This document shows, piece after piece, positions 28,817 to 41,700 of a DNA stretch of 64,000 nucleotides. The stretch is from Eleginops maclovinus. Its lineage: Eukaryota; Chordata; Actinopteri; Perciformes; Eleginopidae. The stretch spans positions 998,501 to 1,062,500 of the forward strand of contig NC_086351.1 of assembly GCF_036324505.1 (NCBI RefSeq). The letters run 5' to 3'. Both the position numbers and the translations under genes were made by a program. Under the pieces are notes generated by a model. That model was not told where the DNA came from and ran no database searches. It was given only the letters and a program-made list of their open reading frames with translations. Within the stretch, counting starts at the first letter, position 1, and each line of letters opens with the position of its first letter.

Positions 28817-31800
28817 TCATGCAATCATTTAAAAGTTGTATTTTATTGTTGAGGATGATCTTTTCGAACTGTAATTATTTTGGATTATTCTCCTAATAGG
28901 TTGATTGTTAGTTGTAAACTGAATGTAAATGTCGTCAAAATGACCAAAGTGAAAACGTTCATTGTTAATTCTCCGGATTAGTCAACAGGAAGGATTTAAA
29001 AACAGGGTTACAAAAGGACTGGAACTTCCTGCTCGTTGTTTCATCATTTAAAGTTGCTTTATTTAACAGACAGTTCCTATTTCTGAGGATCTGTCAACCA
29101 GCAACAGAAAGCCAGACCTTAATGCAGGGGTGTCCAAACTACGGCCTGGGGGCCAAATGCGGCCCGCAGGCCATTTTGAGTCGTCCCTCTGCAAATTCTA
29201 AAAGTATAATGAATACGGCCCACAAATTAAACTTCTGCTTGTCTTATATTGTACTTCTTAAATATATATGTTCAGATATATTAATGAGCCCAATTTAAAA
29301 TAAATTCAGTCCAAAAACTTATTTCTATAACCAGCTTGAGATGTGACCTTCATGTTCCCTCTGATTATCAGCACTCTGAGGCTTCTGTTTTAAGGGATGA
29401 GCTGCAACAGAACAAATGAACCCTGAAGACAGACGGGATGTAGGCTGTTCTTTCTGAAAGCTTTTCAAGTATCGCGCATTATTCACCTACATCTGATTTG
29501 TTTTGCTAACTTATAACTTCACTTATGAGGCAGTATTCTCCTCTATCAGGGGCCCAGCTCTCCGTATGTTTTTCTGTATGTGGCCCTCGGTGAAAAAAGT
29601 TTGGACACCCCTGCCTTAAATACAAAGACTGATCACAAGGACAATACACTGCTGAGGAGGGAAGGGGAAACACAAAGGTGAACCCAATCAGGTAACAAGA
29701 CAGGAGGGGAACACAGAGATAGGAAGTAACAATAGACGGGGGGGGGGGGGGGGGGATTGTGACATTAAGAACAGAAGTGTGAGGTGTCCATTTATCAGCA
29801 ACTGAGCAAGTGTGTCCACTTCAGAGCCTAGTCAGATAGGCAGGAACCAATGATCTAATAACTAATCTCCCACACTGTTCCTTCTTCTCTCTGTGTCTTC
29901 GTCTCTGCAGCAGGATCCAATCTACGGATATTTTTCAGCTGTAGCTGGACAGGTAACCCCCCCCCCCCCCACAGTACTGCTGAATATCATTGGTATTATA
30001 GTGTCATTGAAGTTTCTCTTATCTCTGTCGATTGTTAGAGATAGATAGATAGATAGATAGATAGATAGGTACTTTATTGATCCCAATTTGGGATTGTTTT
30101 ACATTGCAGCAGCTCAATAAAAAATGTATCAAATATACATACAGAATGAACACAGATCTCAGCACTACTATAAAGTAGGATATTGTACCTTAGGTGTTGG
30201 AGGAATGGAATATTAAATAGGATCTGAATGGAAATGAACAGCGTTCAATAGAAGCTGTGGGTGAGAGAGTTGTCTGCAGCCAGAGAGGAATTGTTATAGA
30301 GAGTTATGGCAGTGGGCATGTTCTCCTGTACCTGTCCTTGTGACAGTGCAGCTGGAGTAGTCTGTTGGAGAAGGAGCTCCGCTGTCCTTCCAGCTGCAGG
30401 TGGAGAGGGTTATTCATTGTGTATTTCTTTTCCTTATTAAACTGAGACAGGATGGACAGATCTCAGCAGACGAGCTGCAGCTCTGCCTCACACAGTCCGG
30501 CATCTCTGGCTCGTACAAACGTAAGAACATCCTTTACTCATATTAATGATATCCATGCATGTCAGAGGGACATTTAATCATAACGCTATTGTATACAGTG
30601 GTGCACTCGTGGCATTGAAGGCATCAAATGGTGCATGAATCCACTTTAGGTCATTTCTCCGTGACTGATATATGGACCGTGTTTTCCCTCCGCAGCATTC
30701 AGCCTGGAGACCTGCAGACTGATGATCACCATGCTGGATGTATCCTTCCCCAGCCTTTTCACACCACTCATTGAAACTTCTCTCAGTAGGAAAAAGCACA
30801 AGTGTTAAAGTTCAATGAACGACGTCTTGATTCCATTTAGCTGCTTTGATTTGATCTGGTGTTGTGCATACTGTAACATCCTCTCTGGAAAACATTACAA
30901 AGTTATCCAGTAGTCCAAACCAGCTCTTCAATTAGTTTACGATAGATTTGGAGGTTTTAAATGGGCTTGATTTTGTTCATAAGGGCCATGTTGAGGTCGC
31001 TTAACAGTGGCTTAAACATGCCTGCAGCTTTCAGGGCCTGTGGGAAATAAACAGCAAGTAGAGAAATGTTGATTATTTACAGAAGGTCTTCCACACTGAA
31101 CACGGAAGCTGGCTTTCCTGCACACCATATATTACACATTATAAGCATAGTCCTGAAAAGGTGTCCATCCAATAATTTGATTTGGCCTTAGTGAAATCAT
31201 TTCTTATTAAATTTAGAGACTTCTGGAGCCACTGCGGCTACTTTCATTGAAAAGCTGCATCATTTAAAGAAACCTAGCTCACTATTGATGGCTTCTCCGA
31301 TGTTCCATATGCAAGCTTTAATCCCTCTATTGTGTAAATGTGCATTCATTTTGAGCCAATGGACATCATATCCCACCACCCAGTATATTTTCCCACCTGT
31401 AAAAACAGTGAAACACTAAGACCTGTAATAGTATACTAGGGATTTGAGTTCATACGTATATTGTGCATTATATTAGAATGCTATTAAGCCGTACCGTAGC
31501 TACACCGTGTCTTATCTGGTGGTTATTCCCCTTTCCATCTGCTATGAGGAGTTTCAGACAGTTGTCTCGATGATAAAACTATCTACTCGACTCAGGTGAA
31601 TGGTAAAAACCAGTTTGTGAAGTGTCCTTGACGGGCTGTTTCCTCAGAGGGACATGTCCAACAGTATGGGTTTTACTGAGTTCAAGGAGCTGTGGCAGTC
31701 GGTGAACGGCTGGAAGAACACCTTCGCCTCCTACGACCGCGACCGCAGCGGGACGGTGGAGGGCCACGAGCTGCAGCAGGCCTTCGCCGCCATGGGTAAA

Positions 31801-34621
31801 CTCACAAAACCACTTCACACACTGGAAAAAATGCTGCTCCAAAAAACATTTAAGGTGTTTTCACTGGTAATAAGTTAAAAAACCTGCCAATAGAACGAGT
31901 GAAAATGTGTTTTGCCAGGTAGGCTGAGTTTTCACACTTTCCCCAAAGAACCCCTGATACAAGTAACTTCACATTTGGCACTACGCTGCCCTTTGACCTG
32001 AGCAACACCCACACCAAACAGGAAGTAGATCGGTCCAAGGGTTGGCGAGATAATCAAGATTCAGAAGCCCACACATACAGAGACGTCTGTGCTTGGAGTC
32101 TTTCAGATCAGAATCAGAATTATTCCCAATTAGGTTCAAAGAATCTGCTTTGATATATAATGGTGTGACATAAACTCAGTATCTAGTTGTAACATATCAA
32201 ACTAATCAAAAATCTATTTTAAAAAAAAGCCCAAACATGAAGCTATGTTGTTATTAAAGAGTGTGTGTTCCCCGGCAGGTTACAATCTGAGCCCTCAGGC
32301 GATGAGCATCATCATGAACCGCTACAGCGTGCACGGCCGAATCGGGTTCGACGACTTCATGAGCTGCTGCATTAAACTCCGCGCGCTGACTGGTGAGGCC
32401 GAGAGCATTTAAAAAACACACCTCACTACTGACCCTCAGCAGGCAGTGTGAGCCTCCACCAATCAGAGAGCTCTCATACCTGAATCTGTAGGATTTTGTG
32501 CATATGTGAAACGCTGTGTAACAATTAAAAGCACCATGTTCAGGTGTATATCAGTATGTAGTGTCTCTACTTTAAAGAGTCCTCTCCTGCTGATGTTCAG
32601 GTGTATATCAGTATGTAGAGTCTCTACTTTAAAGAGTCCTCTCCTGCTGATGTTCAGGTGTATATCAGTATGTAGTGTCTCTACTTTAAAGAGTCCTCTC
32701 CTGCTGATGTTCAGGTGTATATCAGTATGTAGAGTCTCTACTTTAAAGAGTCCTCTCCTGCTGATGTTCAGGTGTATATCAGTATGTAGTGTCTCTACTT
32801 TAAAGAGTCCTCTCCTGCTGATGTTCAGGTGTATATCAGTATGTAGAGTCTCTACTTTAAAGAGTCCTCTCCTGCTGATGTTCAGGTGTATATCAGTCTG
32901 TAGAGTCTCTACTTTAAAGAGTCCTCTCCTGCTGATGTTCAGGTGTATATCAGTATGTAGTGTCTCTACTTTAAAGAGTCCTCTCCTGCTGATGTTCAGG
33001 TGTATATCAGTATGTAGAGTCTCTACTTTAAAGAGTCCTCTCCTGCTGATGTTCAGGTGTATATCAGTATGTAGTGTCTCTACTTTAAAGAGTCCTCTCC
33101 TGCTGATGTTCAGGTGTATATCAGTATGTAGTGTCTCTACTTTAAAGAGTCCTCTCCTGCTGATGTTCAGGTGTATATCAGTATGTAGTGTCTCTACTTT
33201 AAAGAGTCCTCTCCTGCTGATGTTCAGGTGTATATCAGTATGTAGTGTCTCTACTTTAAAGAGTCCTCTCCTGCTGATGTTCAGGTGTATATCAGTATGT
33301 AGTGTCTCTACTTTAAAGAGTCCTCTCCTGCTGATGTTCAGGTGTATATCAGTCTGTAGAGTCTCTACTTTAAAGAGTCCTCTCCTGCTGATGTTCAGGT
33401 GTATATCAGTCTGTAGAGTCTCTACTTTAAAGAGTCCTCTCCTGCTGATGTTCAGGTGTATATCAGTATGTAGTGTCTCTACTTTAAAGAGTCCTCTCCT
33501 GCTGATGTTCAGGTGTATATCAGTATGTAGTGTCTCTACTTTAAAGAGTCCTCTCCTGCTGATGTTCAGGTGTATATCAGTATGTAGAGTCTCTACTTTA
33601 AAGAGTCCTCTCCTGCTGATGTTCAGGTGTATATCAGTATGTAGAGTCTCTACTTTAAAGAGTCCTCTCCTGCTGATGTTCAGGTGTGAAGCTCCCTATA
33701 GAGGGAACACCTGGATTTTAATCTTTGCAGACCACTTACATGCACAAAAACTGGGAAGGGAAACCCCTAAAAAACTTCATTGGGCCCCCTTAATTATTTT
33801 GGGATGGTTGAATATGAATCATAAAAACTCACTTGTAATTCCGCTGGTATTTCCAGATGTTGTCCTCAGCAGTAAATAAAGAGGTCTGTGGAATTAGAAA
33901 AACAACATTTCAGTAAAAACATGGTTTATTAATCACCATTTTTGATTACTTTACAATCTTGGGTGTTGTGAAAATAAAAACACATTCATCAACAATCGGA
34001 GAAATGATGAAGTTCATTAAATGTGTTTTTCAGATCAGTTCCGGAGGAGAGACACGACGCAAACCGGCAGAGCCACATTTCATTTTGATGAGGTACGTTC
34101 ACAGTCTATCCTTTTCTAAAGCTGCTTTCATTTCATTTGTATTATTTATGTATCTATTTAAAACTTTTCTTCGTCTTTTTTACTTTAACCTTTATATTTT
34201 TATATATATTATTTTCATTGTATTCTAAAAAAGCAGCTGTTTTAATTTATTTATTTTTATTAATGTACTTTTTAAGTTTTCTATGGTTGTTAACATTATT
34301 TTTAGCAACTGTTTTTTAAAATATATATATATATTTTTTTCTTTGTCTTCAAAATGTTTAACTTTTCTATGTTTGTATTCATTATTTTATTTCTATTTGG
34401 TTTTTAATTATGTATTTGTAATTCTATTTAATTCAGATTGATTCTATTCTATTCTAAAATGGAACAACTCTTACAAAATCTAATTTCCCCGGGGGCTAAA
34501 TAAAGTATTTCTTATTCTGTTTCCTGTAAATGTTGTATTAGATATTAAAGATGTGACGGGAGCACTGATGATGTTTCTCTGTTTCTCTCCGTAGTTTATC
34601 CAGGTCACCATGAACATATGA
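28262..34621 (+). CDS. sri: sorcin, penta-EF-hand calcium-binding protein
   Basis: Eight exons: 28262-28303, 29911-29952, 30451-30520, 30696-30739, 31648-31795, 32279-32392, 34034-34092, 34595-34621. They join to 181 residues. Sorcin is a cytosolic PEF protein that dimerises and moves to membranes with Ca2+, modulating ryanodine receptors among other targets. The short Gly/Pro-rich N-terminus ([14 protein letters not shown]) precedes EF1 ([13 protein letters not shown]). EF2 is [12 protein letters not shown] and EF3 is [12 protein letters not shown] with all ligand positions. Degenerate EF4/EF5 end in FIQVTMNI. The pattern [17 protein letters not shown] favours sorcin over grancalcin. Intron 4 has U12-type signals (separate entry). 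Intron 6 holds a 57-bp array. Confidence 0.95.
28626..28816. repeat. (ATT)n / (TTG) microsatellite
   Basis: Trinucleotide tract of about 190 bp in sorcin intron 1. Its poly-Leu and poly-Asn ORFs on the two strands are not genes. Confidence 0.95.
29125..29613. mobile_element. hAT (Charlie-type) MITE
   Basis: Ends caggggtgtccaaactacgg and, inverted, 'aaaagtttggacacccctg', matching the well-known Charlie/hAT terminal motif. Flanks are ccttaatg on the left and ccttaaat on the right, a degraded 8-bp target duplication. About 489 bp, no ORF. In sorcin intron 1. Confidence 0.8.
30036..30120. repeat. (ATAG)n plus 'tttattgatccc' interspersed repeat tail
   Basis: An (atag) microsatellite followed by 'gtactttattgatcccaatt', a common fish repeat tail. 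Related text occurs at 24833-24890 and 60649-60680. Confidence 0.55.
30740..31647 (+). other. U12-type intron of sorcin (intron 4)
   Basis: 5' splice site GTATCCTTCC. Branch-site-like TCCTTGAC at 31625-31632, with its A 17 nt before the exon. 3' end CAG. These match the U12-class consensus (RTATCCTTT and TTCCTTRAC) except for the last two or three bases of the donor, and there is no strong polypyrimidine tract between branch site and acceptor. Phase 0, immediately after the codon for Asp of EF2. The intron body has no other recognised feature. Confidence 0.85.
32535..33687 (+). repeat. 57-bp minisatellite array 3 (about 20 units), inverted relative to arrays 1, 2 and 4
   Basis: Reverse complement of the collagen-intron unit on the plus strand (gatgttcaggtgtatatcag, then 'tatgtag', 'tctctactttaaagagtcct'). 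It lies in sorcin intron 6. Because sorcin is on the plus strand, it has the same orientation relative to transcription as the arrays in the minus-strand genes. Confidence 0.97.
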
Positions 34622-34830
34622 AGGAGGGAAACGTCACATTAACAGCATGAACTCTCTCTATTTTAAATAGTTTTACTCATTGTAAACAACGGTTAAGATG
34701 CCACTTTTTCACGTTCCTAACTAATGCATATTTTTATTTTAACATAACTACTAATAACTATAAAGGAACCTCAAGCTGGACCAATGATGATAACCCCTGT
34801 GTGCCTATGTGTGTGAACATGTAAGAAAGA

Positions 34831-34836
34831 AATAAA
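34831..34836 (+). terminator. poly(A) signal of sorcin
   Basis: AATAAA 210 nt after the sorcin stop codon, so the 3' UTR is about 230 nt. The remaining sequence to 35096 has no recognised feature. Confidence 0.75.
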
Positions 34837-35096
34837 ACTGTCATATAAATCTGATTTCTGGCTCTTATTGAATCCTCAAATTACATTTCAGAAACTCAGC
34901 TGATGCTTTTATCCAAAGCGGCATTCAATAAGTGCATTTGATTTATTTCTTTGAACACTGACAAAACACAAGTATACCGTGGACAAAATAATAGATGAAC
35001 AAACAAAGGTTTTACAAAACAACCTGATTTACTAATCTTAGAAAATATATACATTTTTAATTATTAATCACCACTTTGGATACCAAGGGAATCATA

Positions 35097-36328
35097 GAAG
35101 TACTCAGATCTTGTTCTTGAGTAAAGTAGAAGTACTCAGATCTTGTACTTGAGTGAAAGTAGAAGTACTCAGGTCTTGTACTTGAGTAAAGTAGAAGTAC
35201 TCAGATCTTGTACTTGAGTGAAAGTAGAAGTACTCAGGTCTTGTACTTGAGTAAAGTAGAAGTACTCAGATCTTGTACTTGAGTAAAGTAGAAGTACTCA
35301 GATCTTGTACTTGAGTGAAAGTAGAAGTACTCAGGTCTTGTACTTGAATAAAGTAGAAGTACTCAGGTCTTGTACTTGAGTAAAGTAGAAGTACTCAGAT
35401 CTTGTACTTGAGTGAAAGTAGAAGTACTCAGATCTTGTACTTGAGTAAAGTAGAAGTACTCAGATCTTGTACTTGAGTAAAGTAGAAGTACTCAGGTCTT
35501 GTACTTGAGTAAAGTAGAAGTACTCAGGTCTTGTACTCGAGTAAAGTAGAAGTACTCAGATGTTGTTCTTGAGTGAAAGTAGAAGTACTCAGGTCTTGTA
35601 CTTGAGTAAAGTAGAAGTACTCAGATCTTGTACTTGAGTAAAGTAGAAGTACTCAGATCTTGTACTTGAGTGAAAGTAGAAGTACTCAGGTCTTGTACTT
35701 GAGTAAAGTAGAAGTACTCAGATCTTGTACTTGAGTAAAGTAGAAGTACTCAGATCTTGTACTTGAGTGAAAGTAGAAGTACTCAGGTCTTGTACTTGAG
35801 TAAAGTAGAAGTACTCAGATCTTGTACTTGAGTAAAGTAGAAGTACTCAGATCTTGTACTTGAGTGAAAGTAGAAGTACTCAGGTCTTGTACTTGAGTAA
35901 AGTAGAAGTACTCAGATCTTGTACTTGAGTAAAGTAGAAGTACTCAGATCTTGTACTTGAGTGAAAGTAGAAGTACTCAGGTCTTGTACTTGAATAAAGT
36001 AGAAGTACTCAGGTCTTGTACTTGAGTAAAGTAGAAGTACTCAGATCTTGTACTTGAGTGAAAGTAGAAGTACTCAGATCTTGTACTTGAGTAAAGTAGA
36101 AGTACTCAGATCTTGTACTTGAGTAAAGTAGAAGTACTCAGGTCTTGTACTTGAGTAAAGTAGAAGTACTCAGGTCTTGTACTCGAGTAAAGTAGAAGTA
36201 CTCAGATGTTGTACTTGAGTAAAGTAGAAGTACTCAGATCTTGTACTTGAGTAAAGTAGAGTACTCAGGTCTTGTACTTGAGTAAAGTAGAAGTACTCAG
36301 ATCTTGTACTTGAGTAAAGTAGAAGTAA
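35097..36328. repeat. 31-32 bp minisatellite array B (about 40 units)
   Basis: Reverse complement of the unit at 16797-19340 (actcagatcttgtacttgag then taaagtagaagt). Several hundred-bp blocks recur with the same variant order, indicating higher-order duplication. Lies between sorcin and the NLR gene. Confidence 0.97.
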
Positions 36329-36464
36329 CAGAGTGTAGGAATAATCTGTCATTATGTAACTCAAGTAAAAGTACAAAAGTATAAGCATCAAATTATATTA
36401 CAAAGTGAAAAGTAGTCATTGTGCAGGTTGGTCCATTCAGAATAATAATAATATATATATAGAA

Positions 36465-36690
36465 TGAATAAAGCCGTACTGGTCCCACAGAGGGGAAATG
36501 TACTGGCTGCATTTGAGCCATCCCAGTGTTGGGAGCAGTGGGCTGCCATATGTACGGCCCCGGGGAGCAGTGTAGGGAACGGTGCTTTGCTCAGGGGCAC
36601 CACGGTAGCACTTGGTCTTTCGGGACTTGAATCGGAGACCTTCCAGTTCCGAAGCCATGTCCCTACAGACTTTGCCACCTATGCCCAATG
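36465..36690 (-). repeat. interspersed repeat fragment
   Basis: Text such as 'cccacagaggggaaatgtac', 'gggagcagtgggctgccat' and 'cggtgctttgctcaggggca' resembles a common fish repeat. No function. The interval to 37344 has nothing else recognised except the probable NLR promoter. Confidence 0.45.
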
Positions 36691-37344
36691 TTTTGTTTAT
36701 AATTATTGATGCATTAAAGTGTTATCTGTTAAATACATAATGAAGATCCAGTAAGTTACTTCTGAGTGGTACTTTTCCACCCCTGTTCTTTCACACACCT
36801 GTTACACAATATAGCAACACGGAGTGGTTTCAAAGTCCTTGAATGTGCACAGTTATAAAGCATTAACTCAAAACAGCACGCAATACTGAACTTATCCCAT
36901 GTTAAACTGCCCTTTCGACTCACAGACCGTAGTCAAGGAAAACAGGGGTGACTCTCTGCAGTCTTCCAGGGCTAATGAACAGACTTCGGGTTCAATAATC
37001 CACTTTGTCCACAAAATGTAGACAGGCAAGCTCTTCTTTTGGAGGCCGTTGTTTTTATTAAGAACCTGTTACACATAGGCTATCCTTGTGGGACTACGCG
37101 GGAGAGTATTTGGCTCTCCGGTTTCAAATAACCCCTCTGTTTGTTACTTTAAACCCGCCTGAAAATCAATTATATGCCCCTGAATGGTCCATACAAAGAT
37201 TAGTATTCTTACAGGGAGGTTTTAATTTCACAAAGATTTCAGCAACGTATTTTATTAATGTCTGACTCTCTGTTATCCCTGTTTTTCTACGCGACCAACC
37301 TCCCACTGACGTCTCATTCCCTTGTTATGTTTTGACTGCGGTTA

Positions 37345-37358
37345 AGTTTCACTTTCGC
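37345..37358 (+). promoter_or_regulatory. ISRE-like element upstream of the NLR gene
   Basis: AGTTTCACTTTCGC fits the interferon-stimulated response element consensus (AGTTTCNNTTTCNY). It lies 28 bp upstream of a 5' splice site (AAG|gtaagc at 37385/37386) that probably ends a non-coding first exon. The next exon begins at 38691 with the start codon at 38705. Binding is inferred, not shown. Confidence 0.65.
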
Positions 37359-37385
37359 TCTCTCTAAGGAGTGTCGGACAGGAAG

Positions 37386-38690
37386 GTAAGCTGAACTACG
37401 GATTCAACCGTCGACATTTAAACGTATATTATTGAATACTTTGATTCAGTCTCACTAGATAATAAGTAGGTATTATTATTATATATTTAATACTACCTGG
37501 TGCTGTAACGTTATCAAGTTTATGAATGTCTTTAACCGTGTATGCTAACTTGGCCTCGGTTAGCTTAGCATAAATGTCCTCATTGTTCGAGAAGAATTAA
37601 CGTTTTTTTTAACGGCTTTATAAACCGTTGATGTGACGGTGGCTCGTGATGTGGTTGTGTTGTTGTACATTATTACCACGTCTAAAGCTGAATTACAGTT
37701 ACTGATACGTTATGTAAGAGTTGTTTATCTTCAAACATTTAGTTATATAAGCAGATCTTACGTCATTTGTTTTGAGCAGTTATTCCTGGTTACAGGAAGC
37801 TCTTGACATTTAGCTGATATATTGTACTATTTCCATTGTATTTATCAACGACAAATCAAGCTTTCAACAACAAACTACAGTATGATAAAAACAAATCTAC
37901 TATACATACATTTGCTGAAATTAAATATTTACAGGCTGAAACATACATGATTGATTATTTACTCCAAGTTGGGGAATCGTTTTCGTTGCAGCAGCATGCA
38001 CATCAACAGCATTTGTTCAGAAATCGAAACAAAACAGAACTCAAGAGTATGGTTGATCTTATTGTCATGTCAACACAGCTACAACGCTTTACAGTCAGCT
38101 CTTCCCCAACCAGCACATATATGAATATGTGACTGATCCTTTTCTATGGACTTATTATAAATACCACATAATAAAAGCAGTAGTAACAGATATGCAAGTG
38201 AAGGCCAACCACCCTCAAAGGCGTATTGAGGTCCTCAGAAAGCAACCTGAACACTTTTGTAAATAACGATTGATTTTGAAAGCAAGGTTTTTTCTTTTGT
38301 CATTTAAATCTGTTGTTTTTCTATTGAATAACAATCACGTTTATTGCCAAGTACATTTACACAATCTAAGAAAATAAGTTGCTATAGTAGGTAAAAAATA
38401 TAAAGATGATTAAAGGAAGTATTTCTAACAAACATTTTAGCATTACAAAGTATTAACATATTTACATTTAAATACACACAGTAACTTAAAAGCTAAAAAA
38501 ACAAAAACACTCAGGACAGGGAATAAATGAAGAAACCGATCTGAGTACTTCTTCGCATTTACACTATTATTAAAGTAATGTCACACGTCTTTATTTTCTC
38601 AAGGGAATTTAAGTCATAAGTGATCCCAACTTAAATCATGACTTTGTAATGACTCAGTCCCGCTCACACAACGTGTTTGATGTGTTTTAG
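37386..38690 (+). other. 5' intron of the NLR gene
   Basis: Bounded by gtaagc on the left and ttttag on the right. AT-rich, with no coding exon, RNA gene or clear transposon recognised. Confidence 0.5.
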
Positions 38691-38704
38691 GTCATCTTTG
38701 CACC

Positions 38705-41700
38705 ATGAGTAACTCTAAGGATGAAGAGGGGGGAGTCCCTCCCTTCAGCAGCACTGTGTCTGAGGAAGATGAGAGGTGAGATGAAGCTCTCAGAGATGTG
38801 TGTTTCTGATTCAGAAAAGTCTGGTGTGACTGTTGAATACCTTTTCCAGAATGTTGTCCGTTTCTCTGCACGCCACATGATTACAATAATCAGATCACTT
38901 TAGTGGAATGGTGTTTTTCTTCTTTACTTTTGAAACATAAGGAGAGCAGATAAGCGTACCAAAGTTTACCTTTAACGGCTGTTCTATTGTTTTACCACTT
39001 CAACAAAACATATATTTTGCAGCCTTGACATCATTTTAAAGACAAATACAAAGTGTTATGCGCAACTACCTCTTTTGTTAAGGTTTTTAAGATCTTTTAT
39101 TTATATAAAAAAACCTATAATTAGTGTAGAGAATTATTTAGTATTCTTCTTATCTAAGAAGCACCTAACTAGAGAAGGGTTTACAGACCAGGATTGTGTG
39201 CACGTGTGTCTGCATTCACCAAAAAAAACAGCCGTAATTGTGAATGTGATAGTGTTTGAAACTGATATTTTTTCAGTCATTGAGCTTCCTATTCTTCCCC
39301 CTGTCTGTGAATGCTCCATTTCTTTCAGGGCTGAGCAGGAAAGAACAGATTCTCCTGAACCATCATGTGTGTCCCTGAGGAGTAACCGCTCCATGGATTA
39401 CCCTACTGCTTTCAAACGGCAAAATTCAAGTCCTCAGTAAGTTAACTACACATTTTAAGCCTCATTCTCTCAAACTGATAAATATGTATATCACCATACT
39501 ACAGTATATGTATATGCTTGCTTACAATCTTGCACCTGATCGCTAAGATGAGTTCATGTTGTAACTTATATTACAACACTTACAATGTTCAGTGTTTGAT
39601 TGACTTAGTCCAACACCTTTGATTGCACATGCATTTCTTTCAGGACTGAGGAGAAAAGAGCAGATTCTCCTACACAGAGCAGTGTGTCCATAAGTGACCG
39701 CTCCATGGATTACCCTACAGCTTTCAAGTAAGTAAACTGAACCTTTGGAGTTTAAAAAGTCTTAGAGAAGATACAACTATACTATATGAGCTTGCCTACA
39801 GTCTGATACCTGGTGTCTTCAATCAGTTAATGTTGTAACACCATCTTTCCTCAGGCAATAAGCTTCTAACACTTTCACCTTTTCTTTCAGGACTGAGGAG
39901 AAAAGAGCAGATTCTCCTACACAGAGCAGTGTGTCCATAAGTGACCGCTCCATGGATTACCCTATAGTTTTCAAGTAAGTAAACTGCACCTTTGGAGTTT
40001 AAAAAGTCTTAGAAAAGATACAACTATACTATATGAGCTTGCCTACAGTCTGATACCTGGTGTCTTCAATCAGTTAATGTTGTAACACCATCTTTCCTCA
40101 GGCAATAAGCTTCTAACACTTTCACCTTTTCTTTCAGGACTGAGGAGACAAGAGCAGATTCTCCTACACCGAGCAGTGTGTCCATAAGTGACCGCTCCAT
40201 GGATTACCCTACAGCTTTCCAACGGCAAAATTCAAATCCTCAGGAAGTTAACCAGACGATGTGAGCTCATATTGTCTTAGAAATGAAACAACTATACGAT
40301 ATGTGTTTGTCTATGGTTTGAAACCTGGTGGCTTCAATTCGTTAATACTATTGTTTTCCAGGACTAAGGAGAAAAGAGCAGATTCTGCTGCATTAAGCAG
40401 TGTGTCCCTGAGGAGTAACCGCTCCATGGATTACCCTACTGCTTTCAAACGGCAAAATTCAAGTCCTCAGTAAGTTAACTACACATTTTAAGCCTCATTC
40501 TCTCAAACTGATAAATATGTATATCACCATACTACAGTATATGTATATGCTTGCTTACAATCTTGCACCTGATCACTAAGATGAGTTCATGTTGTAACTT
40601 ATATTACAACACTTACAATGTTCAGTGTTTGATTGACTTAGTCCAACACCTTTGATTGCACATGCATTTCTTTCAGGACTGAGGAGAAAAGAGCAGATTC
40701 TCCTACACCGAGCAGTGTGTCCATAAGTGACCGCTCCATGGATTACCCTACAGCTTTCAAGTAAGTAAACTGCACCTTTGGAGTTTAAAAAGTCTTAGAG
40801 AAGATACAACTATACTATATGAGCTTGCCTACAGTCTGATACCTGGTGTCTTCAATCAGTTAATGTTGTAACACCATCTTTCCTCAGGCAATAAGCTTCT
40901 AACACTTTCACCTTTTCTTTCAGGACTGAGGAGAAAAGAGCAGATTCTCCTACACAGAGCAGTGTGTCCATAAGTGACCGCTCCATGGATTACCCTACAG
41001 CTTTCCAACTGCAAAATTCAAATCCTCAGGAAGTTAACCAGACGATGTGAGCTCATATTGACTTAGGAAAGCTACAACAATACTATACGTGCTTGCAATG
41101 GTCTGACACCTGGTGGCTACGATTAGTTAATGTTCTAGCTTGTAACACCTGCTTCCTGAGTCCTCACTAAGGAACATGTTTTTCCCCAGGAATAAACAGG
41201 AGACTTCAGAGGTTGGACGTCTTACAGATCTGGATTCCATATTCACGGTGTGTACTGAACTTGCTTACCTTTAATGAGATATAGATGGGAGTTTGGAGAA
41301 ACTATAGGAGTTACAGCACAAAAGCAATGCAGTGTACTTCGGTGGCAGCATCAAAACGTTTTACTATTATAATATTTATAATTTTACCTTCAAATAACAG
41401 CTTCAAAGTTATTTAGATGCTACACTGATTCGTGTGCCTCTCAGTCCCATTCTGTCCCCAAAAGGCATGTTCTTGCACGTTGCATGTAATCTATAGGTTT
41501 GAGTTGTAACGTCTCCTGTGAAAGGTTATCGGCATTGAGTTCATTTTGGTAAAGTTGCATCATATTTAATGAATTAAATGTTTCCTGGGGTTTCCTCTGA
41601 TGTCCTTTAGAAACTCTGTCTCCACTATCGGTTATTTACTGGTAATGCTAACTGCTGCCAACGCTAGTTAGCAATGATCTAAGCTCAGACCACAGGGGAT

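Noticed and set aside
28567..28896. poly-Leu and poly-Asn ORFs
   Set aside because: By-products of the (ATT)n microsatellite on the two strands.
32506..33879. 457-residue plus-strand ORF
   Set aside because: Array 3 read in its open frame, inside sorcin intron 6.
37836..38132. 98-residue plus-strand ORF in the NLR 5' intron
   Set aside because: AT-rich, no domain, no splice or start support; lies between the non-coding first exon and the start codon exon.
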